A stretch of DNA of 64,000 nt from Paraphysomonas bandaiensis (taxonomy: Eukaryota; Chrysophyceae). The translations under genes were made by a program, and so were the position numbers. Below the pieces are notes generated by a model. It did not search any database. It had not been told where the DNA came from and saw only the letters and a list, made by a program, of their open reading frames with translations. Position 1 is the stretch's first letter. The number at the start of each line of letters is the position of its first letter. Of this stretch, positions 23,235-34,734 are shown piece by piece. The stretch covers positions 62,001 through 126,000 of the forward strand of contig CBFFRP010000151.1 of assembly GCA_965644295.1 (NCBI GenBank). The letters are read 5' to 3'.

Positions 23235-24566
23235 TCACGGGGACTGTCTTATTAGCCTTATGGCAGTTAGGGGAAACAGTAATATGCCCTTCTGAGATTG
23301 GCGATCTGGTGGCCTTCCTTTAGGCATTGTTCCAAGTGGCTCGGAGGTATGTGGATGAAGGTCTTGCAAAAGGTTATGGCCTACTGTGAAGAAGCGTCGA
23401 AATCGGCTCTTTTGCTGTCTTAGCCAGCGGTAGAGAACACATGCAAGAGGGTGTATAGCTGTACAGGGGTGGGATGTGAGGGTCATCCGGTGTGTCCAGC
23501 TACAGGGAGTCGAGAGGGAGTGTGATGGTGCAAGAGAGGCAACATCTGATTGAGGAGAGTGAGACTGCGCAACAGAACAAGAGTCACTGAGGTCGAGTAC
23601 TCTGATAGACCTATGCACGAGATGATCGTGATGATGATGATGGTCTGGAGGAGACACTCGGACGTCCTCAGCTGCCCTTGTCAGTGTCTGTGTTGGTGCA
23701 GGGGGGTACAGACTGAGGCATAGAGAGTGTGTGTAAGGAAGATGACGGCAAGGTATCAGAGACGAAGGGAGAGGCGATAGTTTGTCCGGGGGTTTTCTAG
23801 GAGGAGGTAGAGTGTACTGTGTGTGTGTATGACACTGCAGTGGTGTTATGAGTGTGTTGGACAGAGAGAGAGAGCTGGTGATGTGTCCAACAGTACAGGT
23901 ATACAGGTACATGGACATGGTGATGTGTCCAACAGTACAGGTAGACAGGTACATGGACATGGTGATGTGTCCAACAGTACAGGTAGACAGGTACACGGAA
24001 TGGTATACATCCTGTAGGACACAGTAGTACAGTAGTCGAGTATACCGTATGCGGAATACAGTGTCTATCCAATGAGATGGATGGGCTGTGGGGGTGATAG
24101 GTGAACAGGGTGAGGGGGTAGCCTGCTGGGTGCATAGACCACAGACAAACCATGTTGGGTTGGGTTGAGTGGGCGGCAGAAGGCAGCCCTGTTGCACAGT
24201 TGAGAGGGATCGAGAGTATTCAGTGATTGCATAGGGGGTCCATGGGGGTCGTTTTCGTGAGCCTGCTCGCACGAGCCATGTTCTGAGAGGTTGTAGCCGT
24301 AGAAAGCGATGGGTGAGACGAAGTTGTCTGCTGAGGGGATAGCACATAGGTGCGGTCAGCGCTGCATTGGTGCAGGCACGTGGTTTAACTGAAGTAGTTG
24401 AGTAGGGTGAAGGTTGCAAGGCCAGGCAGGGGGGCTTGGAGCGTGTACAACATGGTGTGACAGGTAATTTGTCGGAAGCGTGGTGGTCAACAAAATGCAG
24501 CAGTAAGGGAGTGTAAAAGGCCCTGGGCACACTGATGTGACTCAGCCACGGTCTCAATAGAGACAT
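23235..24566 (-). other. Long open frame in a strand-skewed region, coding status unclear
   Basis: The minus strand is open for 443 codons. The product is rich in Ser, Pro, His, Thr and Cys with no domain I recognise. The plus strand is G-rich and C-poor here, which lowers the stop frequency on the minus strand, but 443 open codons is still longer than I would expect by chance. No introns and no clear start context. Could be a real gene, an exapted element, or an open frame sustained by composition and the internal 42-bp repeat. Confidence 0.25.
23876..24000. repeat. 42-bp tandem repeat, three copies
   Basis: GGTGATGTGTCCAACAGTAC followed by AGGTA-A-ACAGGTACA-GGA repeats three times with a 42-bp period, so it keeps the minus-strand frame open. 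Confidence 0.8.
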
Positions 24567-25230
24567 TGGGCTTGGAGCTGGTTAATAGGGTGAAACTTTA
24601 TGTTGGACTGTATTTGCCATCGTAGGGCAGAGAATTGGCAAGAGGTATATTGTGTGTATGCGGTGTATCTCTATTTTGTATCACGATAATTAATTCCTTG
24701 CATCATTTGGCAATAGTACAACGTGCAACGCGGTTACTAGCTGCATTCTCACATTTCATACGTCGGCTTAAAATGGAAACACAATGGATATATAGCACAA
24801 TGGAAGTTATTGGTATTAAGTATCGATTCATATAAACCAGTTGATATAACATACCAATACGATTCACTGCATATTATACAAGATCTGTTATGGTTCAAGA
24901 TGTGTTTGTATATGATTAAGCTCGTTTCAACCCGGCATCCGCCCCAGACTTGGAAGCAGCATGACAAGTGTTCCAGATATATCTCGTTTATACAGTTTGC
25001 TGTCACATATATAATAATATTATTATTCTCTATAAAAGCTTATTGTCCGCTATGCTGTACAACAGAGCTTTGCTTAAATTCTGAACACAAGGTGATCACT
25101 TTGTGGACAGTGATTGTTCTCTAATACTGTATATCACAACCGTAACAACGATAGATTGCTATCATTCTGTACAAAAGCGGTGGCAGAAAGACAAATAAAA
25201 CAAAAGAACGTGTGCTCCTACTGTGCTCTG
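24567..25230. other. Intergenic, nothing recognised
   Basis: AT-rich sequence without a convincing gene, repeat or RNA. Confidence 0.5.
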
Positions 25231-26863
25231 TTACATACGGGTACTGCGGCCCCTCGAATCCCACCGCTCCACTCTGTCTCTGTCTTGTTCCCAAGAGTAC
25301 TGTCGCCTTAATCTATCTCTACTCCATTCCTTTTCTTTACTGCGACTTCGACTGCGTTTCCTTCCCCTGTGGTCTCTGCGGATGTGGTCACCCCGTCGAT
25401 TGTAATCCCACTCATGGTCTCCGAAGCTATTCCGCCGTCCAGGCCGACCATCGCGCCAGCTTCCGCCATCACGCCTGTCTCTTATTCCGTGCTGATGATG
25501 ATGGTTATGCCATCCATCCCCAGTGCTCCGTCTCTCTGGCCTATGGAACTGGCGATGACCTAGCTCTTCATGAAGCTCACAGGTCCCATTACTTCCATCA
25601 CCGTTACTCTCTCGTCGACTACACCGCTCTGGACCCCTTTCCCCGTATCCACTATCTGAAAGGTGGTCCACTAATTCCCCTATATAGACATGACTACATA
25701 GGTACATAGCAGCTATACATTCACCATATAAAGCAAGTCTATCTAAGCACACCTGTATTGCAATCCCGACCCTGCGTCCATCTACGTGCTGCTTCTCTTC
25801 GTGACTTTTCTTTCTCTTCGGCCTCCACAGCCCTTCTATTCAGCTCCGCAGCCTTCTTCGCGTTCCATTTCATCCCCAGGTGTGCTTTGAGGTAACCTTG
25901 CTCTTTTAATCCCCACCAACGCATTGAACCAACTGCTTTCCTGTCACTAATAATTTCATCTTCCAGTGCCACCTCTGGTTGTTTCAGATAGATACAATCA
26001 CTGGGTTCGTCCTCGTCATCAAATGCAAAGGACTCCAATAGAGAATTTTCACTACTCATAACACCATCAGGCTCTCTGCTTTCCGAGCTCTGGAAGGATG
26101 AGTATGACGGTTGCGATGTTGGAGTAGCAGTTAATTGTTTCGTTTGAGCAACTGTTGGAGTGCCACAAGGCTCACGTGATGGAAGGCTCCAGTCAGATGC
26201 ACTAATATCTGGGAGTGATACAGCTAGTCTCGATTGCTGTCGTCTCAGTGAAGAGTCTTTCGCTGGTCGAGGGGTTCGCATTGGTGGAATGTTATTTACT
26301 ACTCGTTTGCATACGTCTTGCAGCAGCTGCAATATGACTGTTAACTACACATATGTATACACATATATACATATATCTCTATCTAGACACATATATTTGC
26401 ACGTATATATATCTACCTGTATACATATGCACATACATACCTATACACACAGCTATAAACATACATATGCATATAGATATATACATATATATATACATGC
26501 GCATATACACTCATACATATATACATATCTCCTCATATACATATATATACATACCTACACACTCAAACACATACATATACACGCATATGCACATACATAT
26601 ACACTCATATACACATACATTCATATGCATATACATATACACGCATATGCACATACATACACGCATATACACATACCTACACACTCAAACACATACATAT
26701 ACACGCATATGCACATACATACACGCATATGCACATACATACATACCTTATTAGAGTTAATGCGATATCTCAGCTCTTGTATCCATATATCCTCATCCAC
26801 ACGACTCTTACCTCTTAATGTACTCATAGGTCTCTTTAAACTTGATTTTAAAGGTTCATTCAT
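25231..26863 (-). CDS. Unknown protein with Arg-rich (RD/RS) C-terminus
   Basis: Three exons join in frame (379 residues): 26863-26747, 26326-25753 and 25679-25231. Exon 1 begins MNEPLKSSLKRPMSTLRGKS. The middle is Ser/Thr-rich, then has a charged helical segment (WNAKKAAELNRRAVEAEEKE). The last 120 residues are dominated by Arg, Asp and Gly, with a His-rich patch (HNHHHQH) and RKRSRSRSKEKEWSRDRLRR, the style of an RS domain in RNA-processing proteins. That suggests RNA binding or splicing, but composition alone cannot prove it. Intron 1 is about 420 nt, far longer than others here, and is made of a CATA-type microsatellite. The start is placed at 26863 because a conserved-looking frame and donor follow it. 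Confidence 0.6.
26345..26746. repeat. Imperfect ATACACATAC microsatellite forming an intron
   Basis: Degenerate (CATATACA)n-type sequence of about 400 bp that fills intron 1 of the Arg-rich gene. Longer internal units, such as CACACTCAAACACATACATA at 26559 and 26681, repeat, showing duplication at more than one scale. Confidence 0.85.
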
Positions 26864-27082
26864 ATTATCTATGTATCTATAGAGAGAAGGAGATGCTACG
26901 ATAAGATGATGTGGTTATATATACATACATACATAGACCTTACCATGTACATACATTGGAGGGGTATTACCATCCAATAGTAAATTAAAACAAAATATCC
27001 TTTGTTTTTATAAAAAGCATAGGTTTTTAGGTATGGTTATGTGAAAATATGACCCAAAGGTGATATACAATAGTACTTACTG
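26864..27082. other. Promoter-side intergenic region
   Basis: Short TACATACATACATA tract at 26920, upstream of the Arg-rich gene. Nothing else recognised. Confidence 0.4.
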
Positions 27083-27224
27083 GAGGCATCTTTTGTATAT
27101 TTTTGTTCAAAGATGCCTCTAATATGGAGACAACAATTATATGTATTACAGCCGTAGTTGTAGTTCAGTAATATAGAAGATATTTGATTCAATTTATTTC
27201 CGAAAAATAAGATGCTGACTGCGG
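27083..27224 (+). mobile_element. MITE-like element, copy a
   Basis: Contains GGCATCTTTTG...CAAAGATGCC, a hairpin at its 5' end, then CAGCCGTAGTTGTA and ends CGAAAAATAAGATGCTGACT. Shared by six other copies in the window. Confidence 0.8.
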
Positions 27225-27426
27225 TGTAAAAAGTAGGTCCCACTGCAAAAAATAGGTACCCTCACATTTTCCCTCAAAATAGTGAATTTTATGTATGAAA
27301 ATTGATTATTTTGTGAGAAAATGTGGGTGCCTAGTTCTTGCATATCTCACTCTATACTTTTACACACAGTACATACTTGACGAAAAAAACCTACCGAAAG
27401 AGTGACCTCCCGATTCCACTGGACCA

Positions 27427-27569
27427 TATCGGCATCCTTTGTATATTTTTGTTCTCAGATGCCTCTAATATTGAGACAATAATTATCTGTATTCCAGCCG
27501 TAGTTGTATTGAAGTTATATAGAGAATATTTGATTCAATTTATTTCCGAAAAAGAAGATGCTGACTGCC
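27427..27569 (+). mobile_element. MITE-like element, copy b
   Basis: Begins TATCGGCATCCTTTGTATAT and ends AAGATGCTGACTGCC; same internal CAGCCGTAGTTGTA core as copy a. Confidence 0.8.
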
Positions 27570-27660
27570 ACCTCACACTTCACAGATCTTCATATATATG
27601 ACCTGACATTAAGAGGGTCTTGTTAACTCTAAATATCATTATTTATGGAGAAATATATAA

Positions 27661-29052
27661 ATGAAGCAATCAGCTACTATTCGAGGGGAACAGGAGCACA
27701 AGGAAAGTGCAATTGCACCAACCCTTGATGTCGATATCGGTGACTATAGCGGTGACAGTGGTATGGAATCACTCTGCTTACATACACATTAATATATACA
27801 CAGACAGTGACCAACAAGCTACCAATGAAGAATTACTCTTTGATACGACCATACCGGAGGAAGTTAAAGAGTTTGTGGATACTGTTCGAGGGTACGGAGA
27901 ACAAGATGGTGCAGCTTTCGCTCTGATTCTGGAGAGACTTCCTAAAACTGCAAACAGTTTGGGAGTCGGAAAAACGAAATTACGGATATTGAAAACCTTA
28001 AAAAAATTTGGATATCTTCCATCTGACTTCAGAGATACTGTGTCGCGCTTTACGAAAGTGCAGATTAAAGACTATAATGGTCAACAAATTATGTATTTAT
28101 ACTTTTCTTGACAGTTATTTAAGATGCTATTCAAAAGTGCTGGACAGAACGTCGAAATCCGATAGTAGCATGCACAGTCTATCCCTTCGAAAGCTTCATT
28201 AATGCTCAACAGAATCCTGCTTTGAGGATGAGTTCATCATCGGAGGGCAACCAAGTTGCCTACATGGCACACTTGCTAACTCTCGCGGAGACCGCCTCGT
28301 TATGGGAACAACTAGCCGATGGACCGCGGGCAGAGTGTAGGCGGGCAGCTTTGGACCAACTGGTTCCATTTCGTGAGCAGATTTTGCAAAAAATTCTGTC
28401 AGTAGGTGAAGCGATGAAAGATCACCTGAACTACGACAAATTTTCACTCTGCAATATCTGTGAGGAAGCCAGAGAAGCGTGCATGTCTCTAGACCCAACT
28501 TCTGTTACTTTTTCTTGTCCTGGAGATCTGCTCGCTCTAAAAACTAAATGGGTGAATTTGTACGACGAATTACAAGCACGAGTTACAAGATCTGGTCAAC
28601 ATGTTCCCGACTCTTACGAGTATCGAAAGGAAGTTTGGGAGAACTATGTAGGGTCGCCAGGCCGATCGAAAAATGTCCCTCTCTATTACTGCTATATCTT
28701 GTGGCAGGATTGCCAACTGCGATGGACAACGCGGCGACTCCCAGCGGCTGCAGGTGTTTCATCTATCGGAGAAACATTACCGTCACAACCACGTGATCCT
28801 GATCATTCCTCGTCCACTGTATTTTCAAGGAGAGAGATGAGACAGCTCGCGATGGTACAGGCCGCTCTAAATCCACCGGTTAGGTCGGATACTGCTGTAG
28901 ACGACAGTAAAAAACGAGTTTTAGATCAGAAAGCTTCCGCAATCAAGGCAAGCAAGATTCAAAAATTCATTGACTCAAGCAGTTTTGATCTCATTCCTCC
29001 AGACGAACAGCAGGAATATCTCCAAATGTTACGACATGCACTACGGGAATAG
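27661..29052 (+). CDS. Unknown 434-residue protein
   Basis: Exons 27661-27760, 27804-28079 and 28124-29052 join in frame. The N-terminal 45 residues are acidic. Residues about 55-125 look helical and basic (TKLRILKTLKKFGYLPSDF), the middle has FESFINAQQNPALRMSSSSE and a Cys-containing helix (LCNICEEAREAC), and the C-terminal third is Lys/Ser-rich, ending helical (DEQQEYLQMLRHALRE). No domain recognised, no signal peptide, no membrane segment. It lies between MITE copies and a transposon relic, so a transposon origin is possible, but the intact frame and clean introns suggest an expressed gene. Confidence 0.55.
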
Positions 29053-29377
29053 ATTCCCTGTACTTTGTTCTCGATTATTTTAAAATTCACAAGTTAGTTA
29101 GCGACGCTTTAGTTTCATCGTAGTGCCTATGTTGTTTTGTTTTGTGCACGATGTTCTGAAAATGAAGTTATCAGAATAGTTTGAGTGATAAGTTATATTA
29201 TACTATAATCACATTCAAGTAAACACATCCGTAGATTCCATGTTTTACTACGTAGTCATTATAGCATAATATTATAACCAAACCCACTACGTTGGCAAGC
29301 AAAAACTAGCTACTGCATAGCTAATTACACGTATTGCAAGTATATACTACATGACTCTTGCACTCGTACTTAGATAA
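29053..29377. other. Intergenic, nothing recognised
   Basis: AT-rich spacer between two convergent units. Confidence 0.4.
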
Positions 29378-29729
29378 CTAGCGATCGCCGTAACCAATGG
29401 TGAAGTCGTTGTCAAACCTTACGTCATATCTCATTCCACAGTCGAGCATGTACTGCATCAGTTGTGTCTTTCGTTCTGTTCTTCGGTGGGCACGGTTCTG
29501 CAGCGCGGGGGAGAGATTAGCCATGTAATTCATGAGCTCAGTGTCATCAGGTATTGATGTCGTTATTTTCATATTGATCACTCCAGCCAAGAAAAATACC
29601 TGCATCTCTATAGCTTTGATATTTCTTCTCTATTGTATTAACTTCTGCTGCTCTAAATCTTTTCGATTTCCATCTTGAAAGACACAGGTTATGAAGCTTA
29701 CAGCACACTTTGACAATTGAGGTGTTAGA

Positions 29730-29998
29730 TGTCAAGTTATGACACAATTGGATGATTTACTAAGTTAACTGGACGTGTATTCACTCATGAATCAAGTTAA
29801 TATAAGAGAAGATTATAATAAATATAATAAGCAATATATCACGTTATCTCTACTACCACTCATTTCTAGTACGATCTTACATCGTCATGATATCACTTCT
29901 CATAATACAGTAAACCACTACTGTATTTTCCAGTAACCGTCATAATTCCAATATCTTAGAATTACAGCTTTTAATTGCTTAAACAGCAAAACTCAACA
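29730..29998 (-). repeat. LTR (3' LTR of the element)
   Basis: 269 bp, identical to 31672-31940 except for two substitutions near positions 70-75. Related sequences lie at 47969-48238 and 58785-59105. Confidence 0.9.
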
Positions 29999-31671
29999 CT
30001 CCCTCTCAATTCAAAGCTGTACATTGAATTGTCAAACCACGAGTCATAGCTGACGGATACGCAACCTCATGAGCTGTGCATTGAATCTTCACATCGCAAG
30101 ACATAACTGAAGGATACGCAACCACCAAAACCTCAACAGTTGTACATTGAATCTTCACAACATCACGAGACATCACTGATGGGTAGAATTACAGCTTTTA
30201 ATTGCTCCAACAGCAAAACTCAACACTCCCTCTCAATTCAAAGCTGTAGATAGTCTCTTCATATCACGAGACATAACTGACGGATACGCAACCACCAAAA
30301 ACCTCATAGGACAAACCGGTGGACGTATGACTCCGACGTTTCAGCAAGTCTCACCATAGACAACACATCTGAAAGATCTTCTGTCTCTGATAACAGCACA
30401 TATGATTTCTTATCCTCGTCACTGAGATCAATCACACCACATCATTCAACTTCAACGCTAAGTCGCGAGTGCTCTGGCTGTCAGGAAGAATGGAGTGGGT
30501 TCGTACAATCGAAGTCCCAGTTCGACCAACACCACCCCCCGAAGCCACACCAGATCCCGCATGCCAGCAGACATAGCCTGCTACTTACACACTGAAGCAA
30601 ATCAAGGCAATTAACAAACTTCTCATATATTATGCCTTGGTCTCTCTATAATTAGACATATTATGTTAGTTATTAGAACAGTCACTGTCATCACACAGAT
30701 TGACAATCTCCTCATCATAAAGGTTTACCTCACCCAGGATGGACACACTAGTCAACACCCGTACGCTCACCACACAAGTCTCCCTAGACTCAGCAGGTAC
30801 AGTCTCACAGACACGATTCACGCTGATCTCACTAGACTTAGTATACACAGTATCACTAGGCAAAGTACGAAGGGACATTCTCTTCCCTGGAATCTCATCC
30901 GCCGTTTAGACTTATTGGGCGCACCACCCGAAGCCGGCGTGTAGATGAAGATCCACCCCTTTTTTTCATCACAAAAACGAGGTTTTTATAGTACAGCCGT
31001 CTCACTAGATACAGCACCCGCACTACTCTCTGGCAAAGTACGAAGGGACATTCTCTTCCCTGGAATCTCATCCGCCGTATAGACTTGTTATGTGTTCCCC
31101 ACGAAGCCGGCGTAGATGAAGACCCACCTCTCTTGTCGACACAAGAACGAGGTTTTTAGTACAGCCGGCGGTTATACACGTCTATATCGACTATACGATG
31201 GCCGAACTCTGCAACAGCTCGAACCAGTGGGTCACTCTTGACAAGCTCATCATCGATAGCATTCCATCTATCTCATGAGGAACTACTCTCATCATATATA
31301 ACACAATGGACACGACTCCTCATCACTCGCACCCTCATCGACACAACCAGACACATTACTGAATCACCGTGCTCACACTCTGCACATGGGTAGACATCAT
31401 TCTGATAATTATGCAGGTCTCTTCAGAGGGTTCATACATTCATCAACCACTACAACATAGCTACAGTACATAACAATAGCAGTAATCATTTCCAGTCTAC
31501 TTTTTCTGTCATGTTCGTATGAAAACCCCGATTTTCATAAATAATACTGGTTTTATATCCTATATACTGTATGTTTCTACTATACAAAAAGCAGTATCAC
31601 TCCTACTTCTCTGTCCAGTACATTCCAATGGTCACACTTCAGCAGTTGCTTCCAACTACCATCCGCTACCA

Positions 31672-31940
31672 TGTCAAGTTATGACACAATTGGATGATTT
31701 ACTAAGTTAACTGGACGTGTATTCACTCATGAATCAAGTTAAGATGAGAGAAGATTATAATAAATATAATAAGCAATATATCACGTTATCTCTACTACCA
31801 CTCATTTCTAGTACGATCTTACATCGTCATGATATCACTTCTCATAATACAGTAAACCACTACTGTATTTTCCAGTAACCGTCATAATTCCAATATCTTA
31901 GAATTACAGCTTTTAATTGCTTAAACAGCAAAACTCAACA
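31672..31940 (-). repeat. LTR (5' LTR of the element)
   Basis: 269 bp; partner of 29730-29998. The primer-binding-like TGGTAGCGG begins immediately inside it on the minus strand. Confidence 0.9.
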
Positions 31941-32350
31941 TTAGATTCCAGCGAAAAAGGTAGACCCTTCCATAATATACCCCATTTTCGAACAAGAATT
32001 CCATAACACCTCTCAATTGTAATGCGCTGTGAACTTAAAATATTATTGAACGTTTTCATCTGACAGTACTTCGCTGCTGACAAAGTCTCTGCATACCTCA
32101 ACTGATGTTTACTGAATGGAGTTAAATGCATATCATCTTCAATAGAGCTATACGCCTCATCTAAAACAAAATGGAACTGAGGAGGTATAGTTCCATCTTG
32201 TGTCATGCCATATAACTTGGTTTGCTTATAGCAAGTAATATCTGGGGTTGCTCCAGGCCAATTGATTTCGATATATCGGATCATACAGAAAGCATCGCAG
32301 AAACCTTGCAAAATTACTGCGAAGCGGCCTTTATGGATGGACTAACTTTG

Positions 32351-33005
32351 TGCCTATGACCTATGAAAACCCCCATTTTTTATCTAGTGGTGTGAAAAAC
32401 TAGTATCATATTCATGTAATCCTCACTCGAATCGCTTACATCTTAAATGAACATGCATATTCTTTATATGCATTCATTGATTGATAGGTAGAAGGTAAAG
32501 TATGTTATCCTGTTCGAGTGAATACATTTTACATTTACTTCTGGTGATGCTAATACCATATATACGTAATCCTTGTTATTTTAACACTATAATTCGTATT
32601 TAGCCAATGACGAGATTTCTACTGACCAGGTGTGTAATTCAACCAATTTTACTAGATTGAATAACACATCCCCATACGAATAGAATCGTGACACAAAAGG
32701 TTTTGGCCACAAACAATACTAGAATAGAAGTGATCGCACGTAAAGTTGCCTTATTAGTTGAAAGCTATAACAATTCTGTGCAACGGATCCATATATAGAA
32801 GACGCATTGAGCAGTCTTATTTATATGTGGCGCATAAATTTGTCATTCGAAAAAGTAAGATAAATACTTTCTCCCACTCTTTTGTCTCGCTTCCCTTCTG
32901 GCAACTCCATGATACAATATTTAATACATTTATCTACAATCTACATGGTATATATAATGTACAAGCCCAAGCAAAGCTCCACAACCCTACACTGAACACA
33001 GTAAA
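32351..33005. other. Intergenic, nothing recognised
   Basis: AT-rich spacer without a convincing gene or repeat. Confidence 0.4.
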
Positions 33006-33902
33006 CTATATTCTCTTCTCACGTTTTGGGCGGAAAACATATAAATACATTCCTGCTCCTAAAATAGCTCCTAAAGTTGGTGCCACCATGTACACCCAAA
33101 ATCCACTGCGTGGCCCCGGGAAGGCGATGTGGCCCCATCCCGCAGCGGCTGCAACAATACGAGGACCAAGATCTCTGGCAGGGTTCAGACATGCTTGGGT
33201 AAGAGGACATATGCAAGATATGACAACTGCGATCATTGAGCCAACAAGTGATGGAACAGAAGATGGATGGACGATGTGGTTAGTCGGACATGATAGAGCG
33301 AATACAACAAATGTAATCATTAGGCTGGCAACAGTCTCTACTATTAGAGCTCGTAGTGGGGTCACTAGATGAAAGTTTTCGTGGCCCGGATACACAGCCG
33401 GGTTAGGAAAATATGCAGCAAAGAGCATAGCAGTACGTTCACTTCCTGCTTCTCCGCGAGTGATACCATTTTCAGACTCAAAATCCTCAATGAATCCACT
33501 CCAAACGGCATAGTTTCCAGCACCACCAATTATTCCCCCTATTATCTGCGAAACTATATACATTCCACATTCATGCCATGTAAAATGTGTTTCTGACCCA
33601 TAAACAGCCATAGCAATGGACACTGCAGGGTTTAAATGAGCACCAGACACACTCCCAGTTGCATATATAGCAATAGCCACAGCAAGTCCCCATACAACAG
33701 CTATTTGCCACACACCTTCTTGTGATTCAGTGAGTACAGCGGATGATATAGTCATTAAACCAGGAAATACTATTAAACATGTTCCAATTGCCTCTGCTAA
33801 ACACTTATTGAGCCAATTGCATGAATAATGATCTTTAGAGGATGAACTGACAATAGGTTCACTGTCATAGTCTTTTAAAATCTCATAGTCAGATGATTTC
33901 AT
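33006..33902 (-). CDS. Aquaglyceroporin (MIP family channel)
   Basis: A single-exon gene of 298 residues. The two pore half-helices carry HLNPAVS and CLNPARD; the Asp after the second NPAR is the mark of the glycerol-permeable branch, so glycerol or other small polyols as well as water are likely substrates. About six hydrophobic segments can be traced, with GTCLIVFPGLMTISSAVL first and YMVAPTLGAILGAGMYLYVF last. A hydrophilic N-terminal tail of about 35 residues has Ser-rich SEPIVSSSSKD. A loop insertion of about 45 residues (GSETHFTW...FESENG...) is usual in this branch. The Met at 33902 is chosen because the frame further upstream runs into the CATA tract. Confidence 0.93.
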   Translation of the reverse strand: MKSSDYEILKDYDSEPIVSSSSKDHYSCNWLNKCLAEAIGTCLIVFPGLMTISSAVLTESQEGVWQIAVVWGLAVAIAIYATGSVSGAHLNPAVSIAMAVYGSETHFTWHECGMYIVSQIIGGIIGGAGNYAVWSGFIEDFESENGITRGEAGSERTAMLFAAYFPNPAVYPGHENFHLVTPLRALIVETVASLMITFVVFALSCPTNHIVHPSSVPSLVGSMIAVVISCICPLTQACLNPARDLGPRIVAAAAGWGHIAFPGPRSGFWVYMVAPTLGAILGAGMYLYVFRPKREKRI

Positions 33903-34140
33903 GAGTTTGATTTGCAAACTATATATATATATGAGTTGAATGAGTAGTGGCAGTTCATTGATTACTGTTACAGTTACTGTATTTGCATATGTACTGTACA
34001 TATCGTACTGCTGTACCACCAAATATTGTTGTACATTATATGACCACCAGATTATGATACGAACCATATGTATGTATAGTGTGGCTGTACTTGTATGGTG
34101 GAGGAATCCAGAAGTACAAGTACATTCGTGTCGTGTACCT

Positions 34141-34185
34141 GGACATACATACATACATACATACATACATACATACATACATACA

Positions 34186-34216
<31 letters not shown>

Positions 34217-34265
34217 CTACCTACGTACCTACGTACCTACCTACCTACCTACCTACATACGTACA
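34141..34265. repeat. CATA then CTAC/GTAC tetranucleotide tract
   Basis: (CATA)n of about 75 bp, changing to (CTACGTAC) and (CTAC)n. It lies about 240 bp upstream of the aquaglyceroporin ATG. Confidence 0.95.
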
Positions 34266-34420
34266 TACACTCTGTGTAGGTACGACAACATATGAACTGC
34301 AGTGCACATATATACATATGTACATACACTCTGTGTAGGTACGACTACATACAAAACTATAGTGCACATACATACATATACTGTACATGCATATGATACG
34401 AGGGCGTAGGGGCAGTCAGC

Positions 34421-34556
34421 ATCTTATTTTTCGAAAATAAATTGAAGCAACAATCTTCTATATTACTGTAATACAACTACGGCTGAAATACAGACAATTA
34501 TTGTCTCAATATTAGAGGCAACTTGGAACAAAAATATATAGAAAGCATGCCGATAC
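34421..34556 (-). mobile_element. MITE-like element, copy c
   Basis: Inverted copy: starts GGCAGTCAGCATCTTATTTT and ends near GCATGCCGATAC; shares the TACAACTACGGCTG core. Confidence 0.8.
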
Positions 34557-34580
34557 AAGTGTAGATAGAGCAGTCCATAG

Positions 34581-34729
34581 TATCGGCATCCTTCATTTAT
34601 TTTTGCTCAAATATGCCTCTAATATTGAGACAGCAATTATCTGTATTCCAGCCGTAGTTGTACCATAGTAATATAGACAATATTTGCTTCAATTTATTCC
34701 CGAAAAATGAGATACTGGCTGCCGATACG
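34581..34729 (+). mobile_element. MITE-like element, copy d
   Basis: Begins TATCGGCATCCTTCAT, ends GGCTGCCGATACGG. Head-to-tail with copy e, only a few bases apart. Confidence 0.85.
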
Positions 34730-34734
34730 GATCA

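Larger units (their letters stand above)
29730..31940 (-). mobile_element. Complete non-autonomous LTR retrotransposon
   Basis: Two 269-bp direct LTRs (29730-29998 and 31672-31940) differ at only 2 positions by eye. Both start TGT and end ACA. Flanks are TTAGA (29725-29729 and 31941-31945), a 5-bp target-site duplication. Next to the right LTR the minus strand begins TGGTAGCGGATGG, close to the complement of an initiator tRNA-Met end, and next to the left LTR the minus strand has GAGAGGGAG, a polypurine tract. These fix the orientation as minus. The 1.67-kb interior has no gag or pol, only internal duplications (about 30855-31005 repeated at 31030-31170). It is a TRIM/LARD-like element moved by another element's proteins. 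Confidence 0.9.
29378..32350 (-). pseudogene. PIF/Harbinger-type transposase relic interrupted by an LTR element
   Basis: The minus-strand segment 32350-31941 encodes HKGRFAVILQGFCDAFCM, then INWPGATPDITCY, FHFVLDEAYSSIEDD and ITIERCYGILVRKWGI. These match the Asp, Asp and Glu blocks of Harbinger transposases. The frame stops inside an inserted LTR element (29730-31940) and resumes beyond it at 29729 with IVKVCCKLHNLCLSRW, the conserved Cys-Lys-Leu-His-Asn motif, and a C-terminal tail to 29378 in a shifted frame. With the insertion and one target-site copy ignored, the frame is continuous across the junction. No upstream DNA-binding part or terminal repeats were found. Confidence 0.75.

Noticed and set aside
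26160-26882. 240-codon plus-strand frame over the Arg-rich gene and its microsatellite intron
   Set aside because: Its product is repeat-encoded His/Thr/Tyr/Ile and it overlaps better-supported exons on the other strand.
34079-34338. Plus-strand frames upstream of the aquaglyceroporin
   Set aside because: Made of CATA and CTAC repeats; no coding features.
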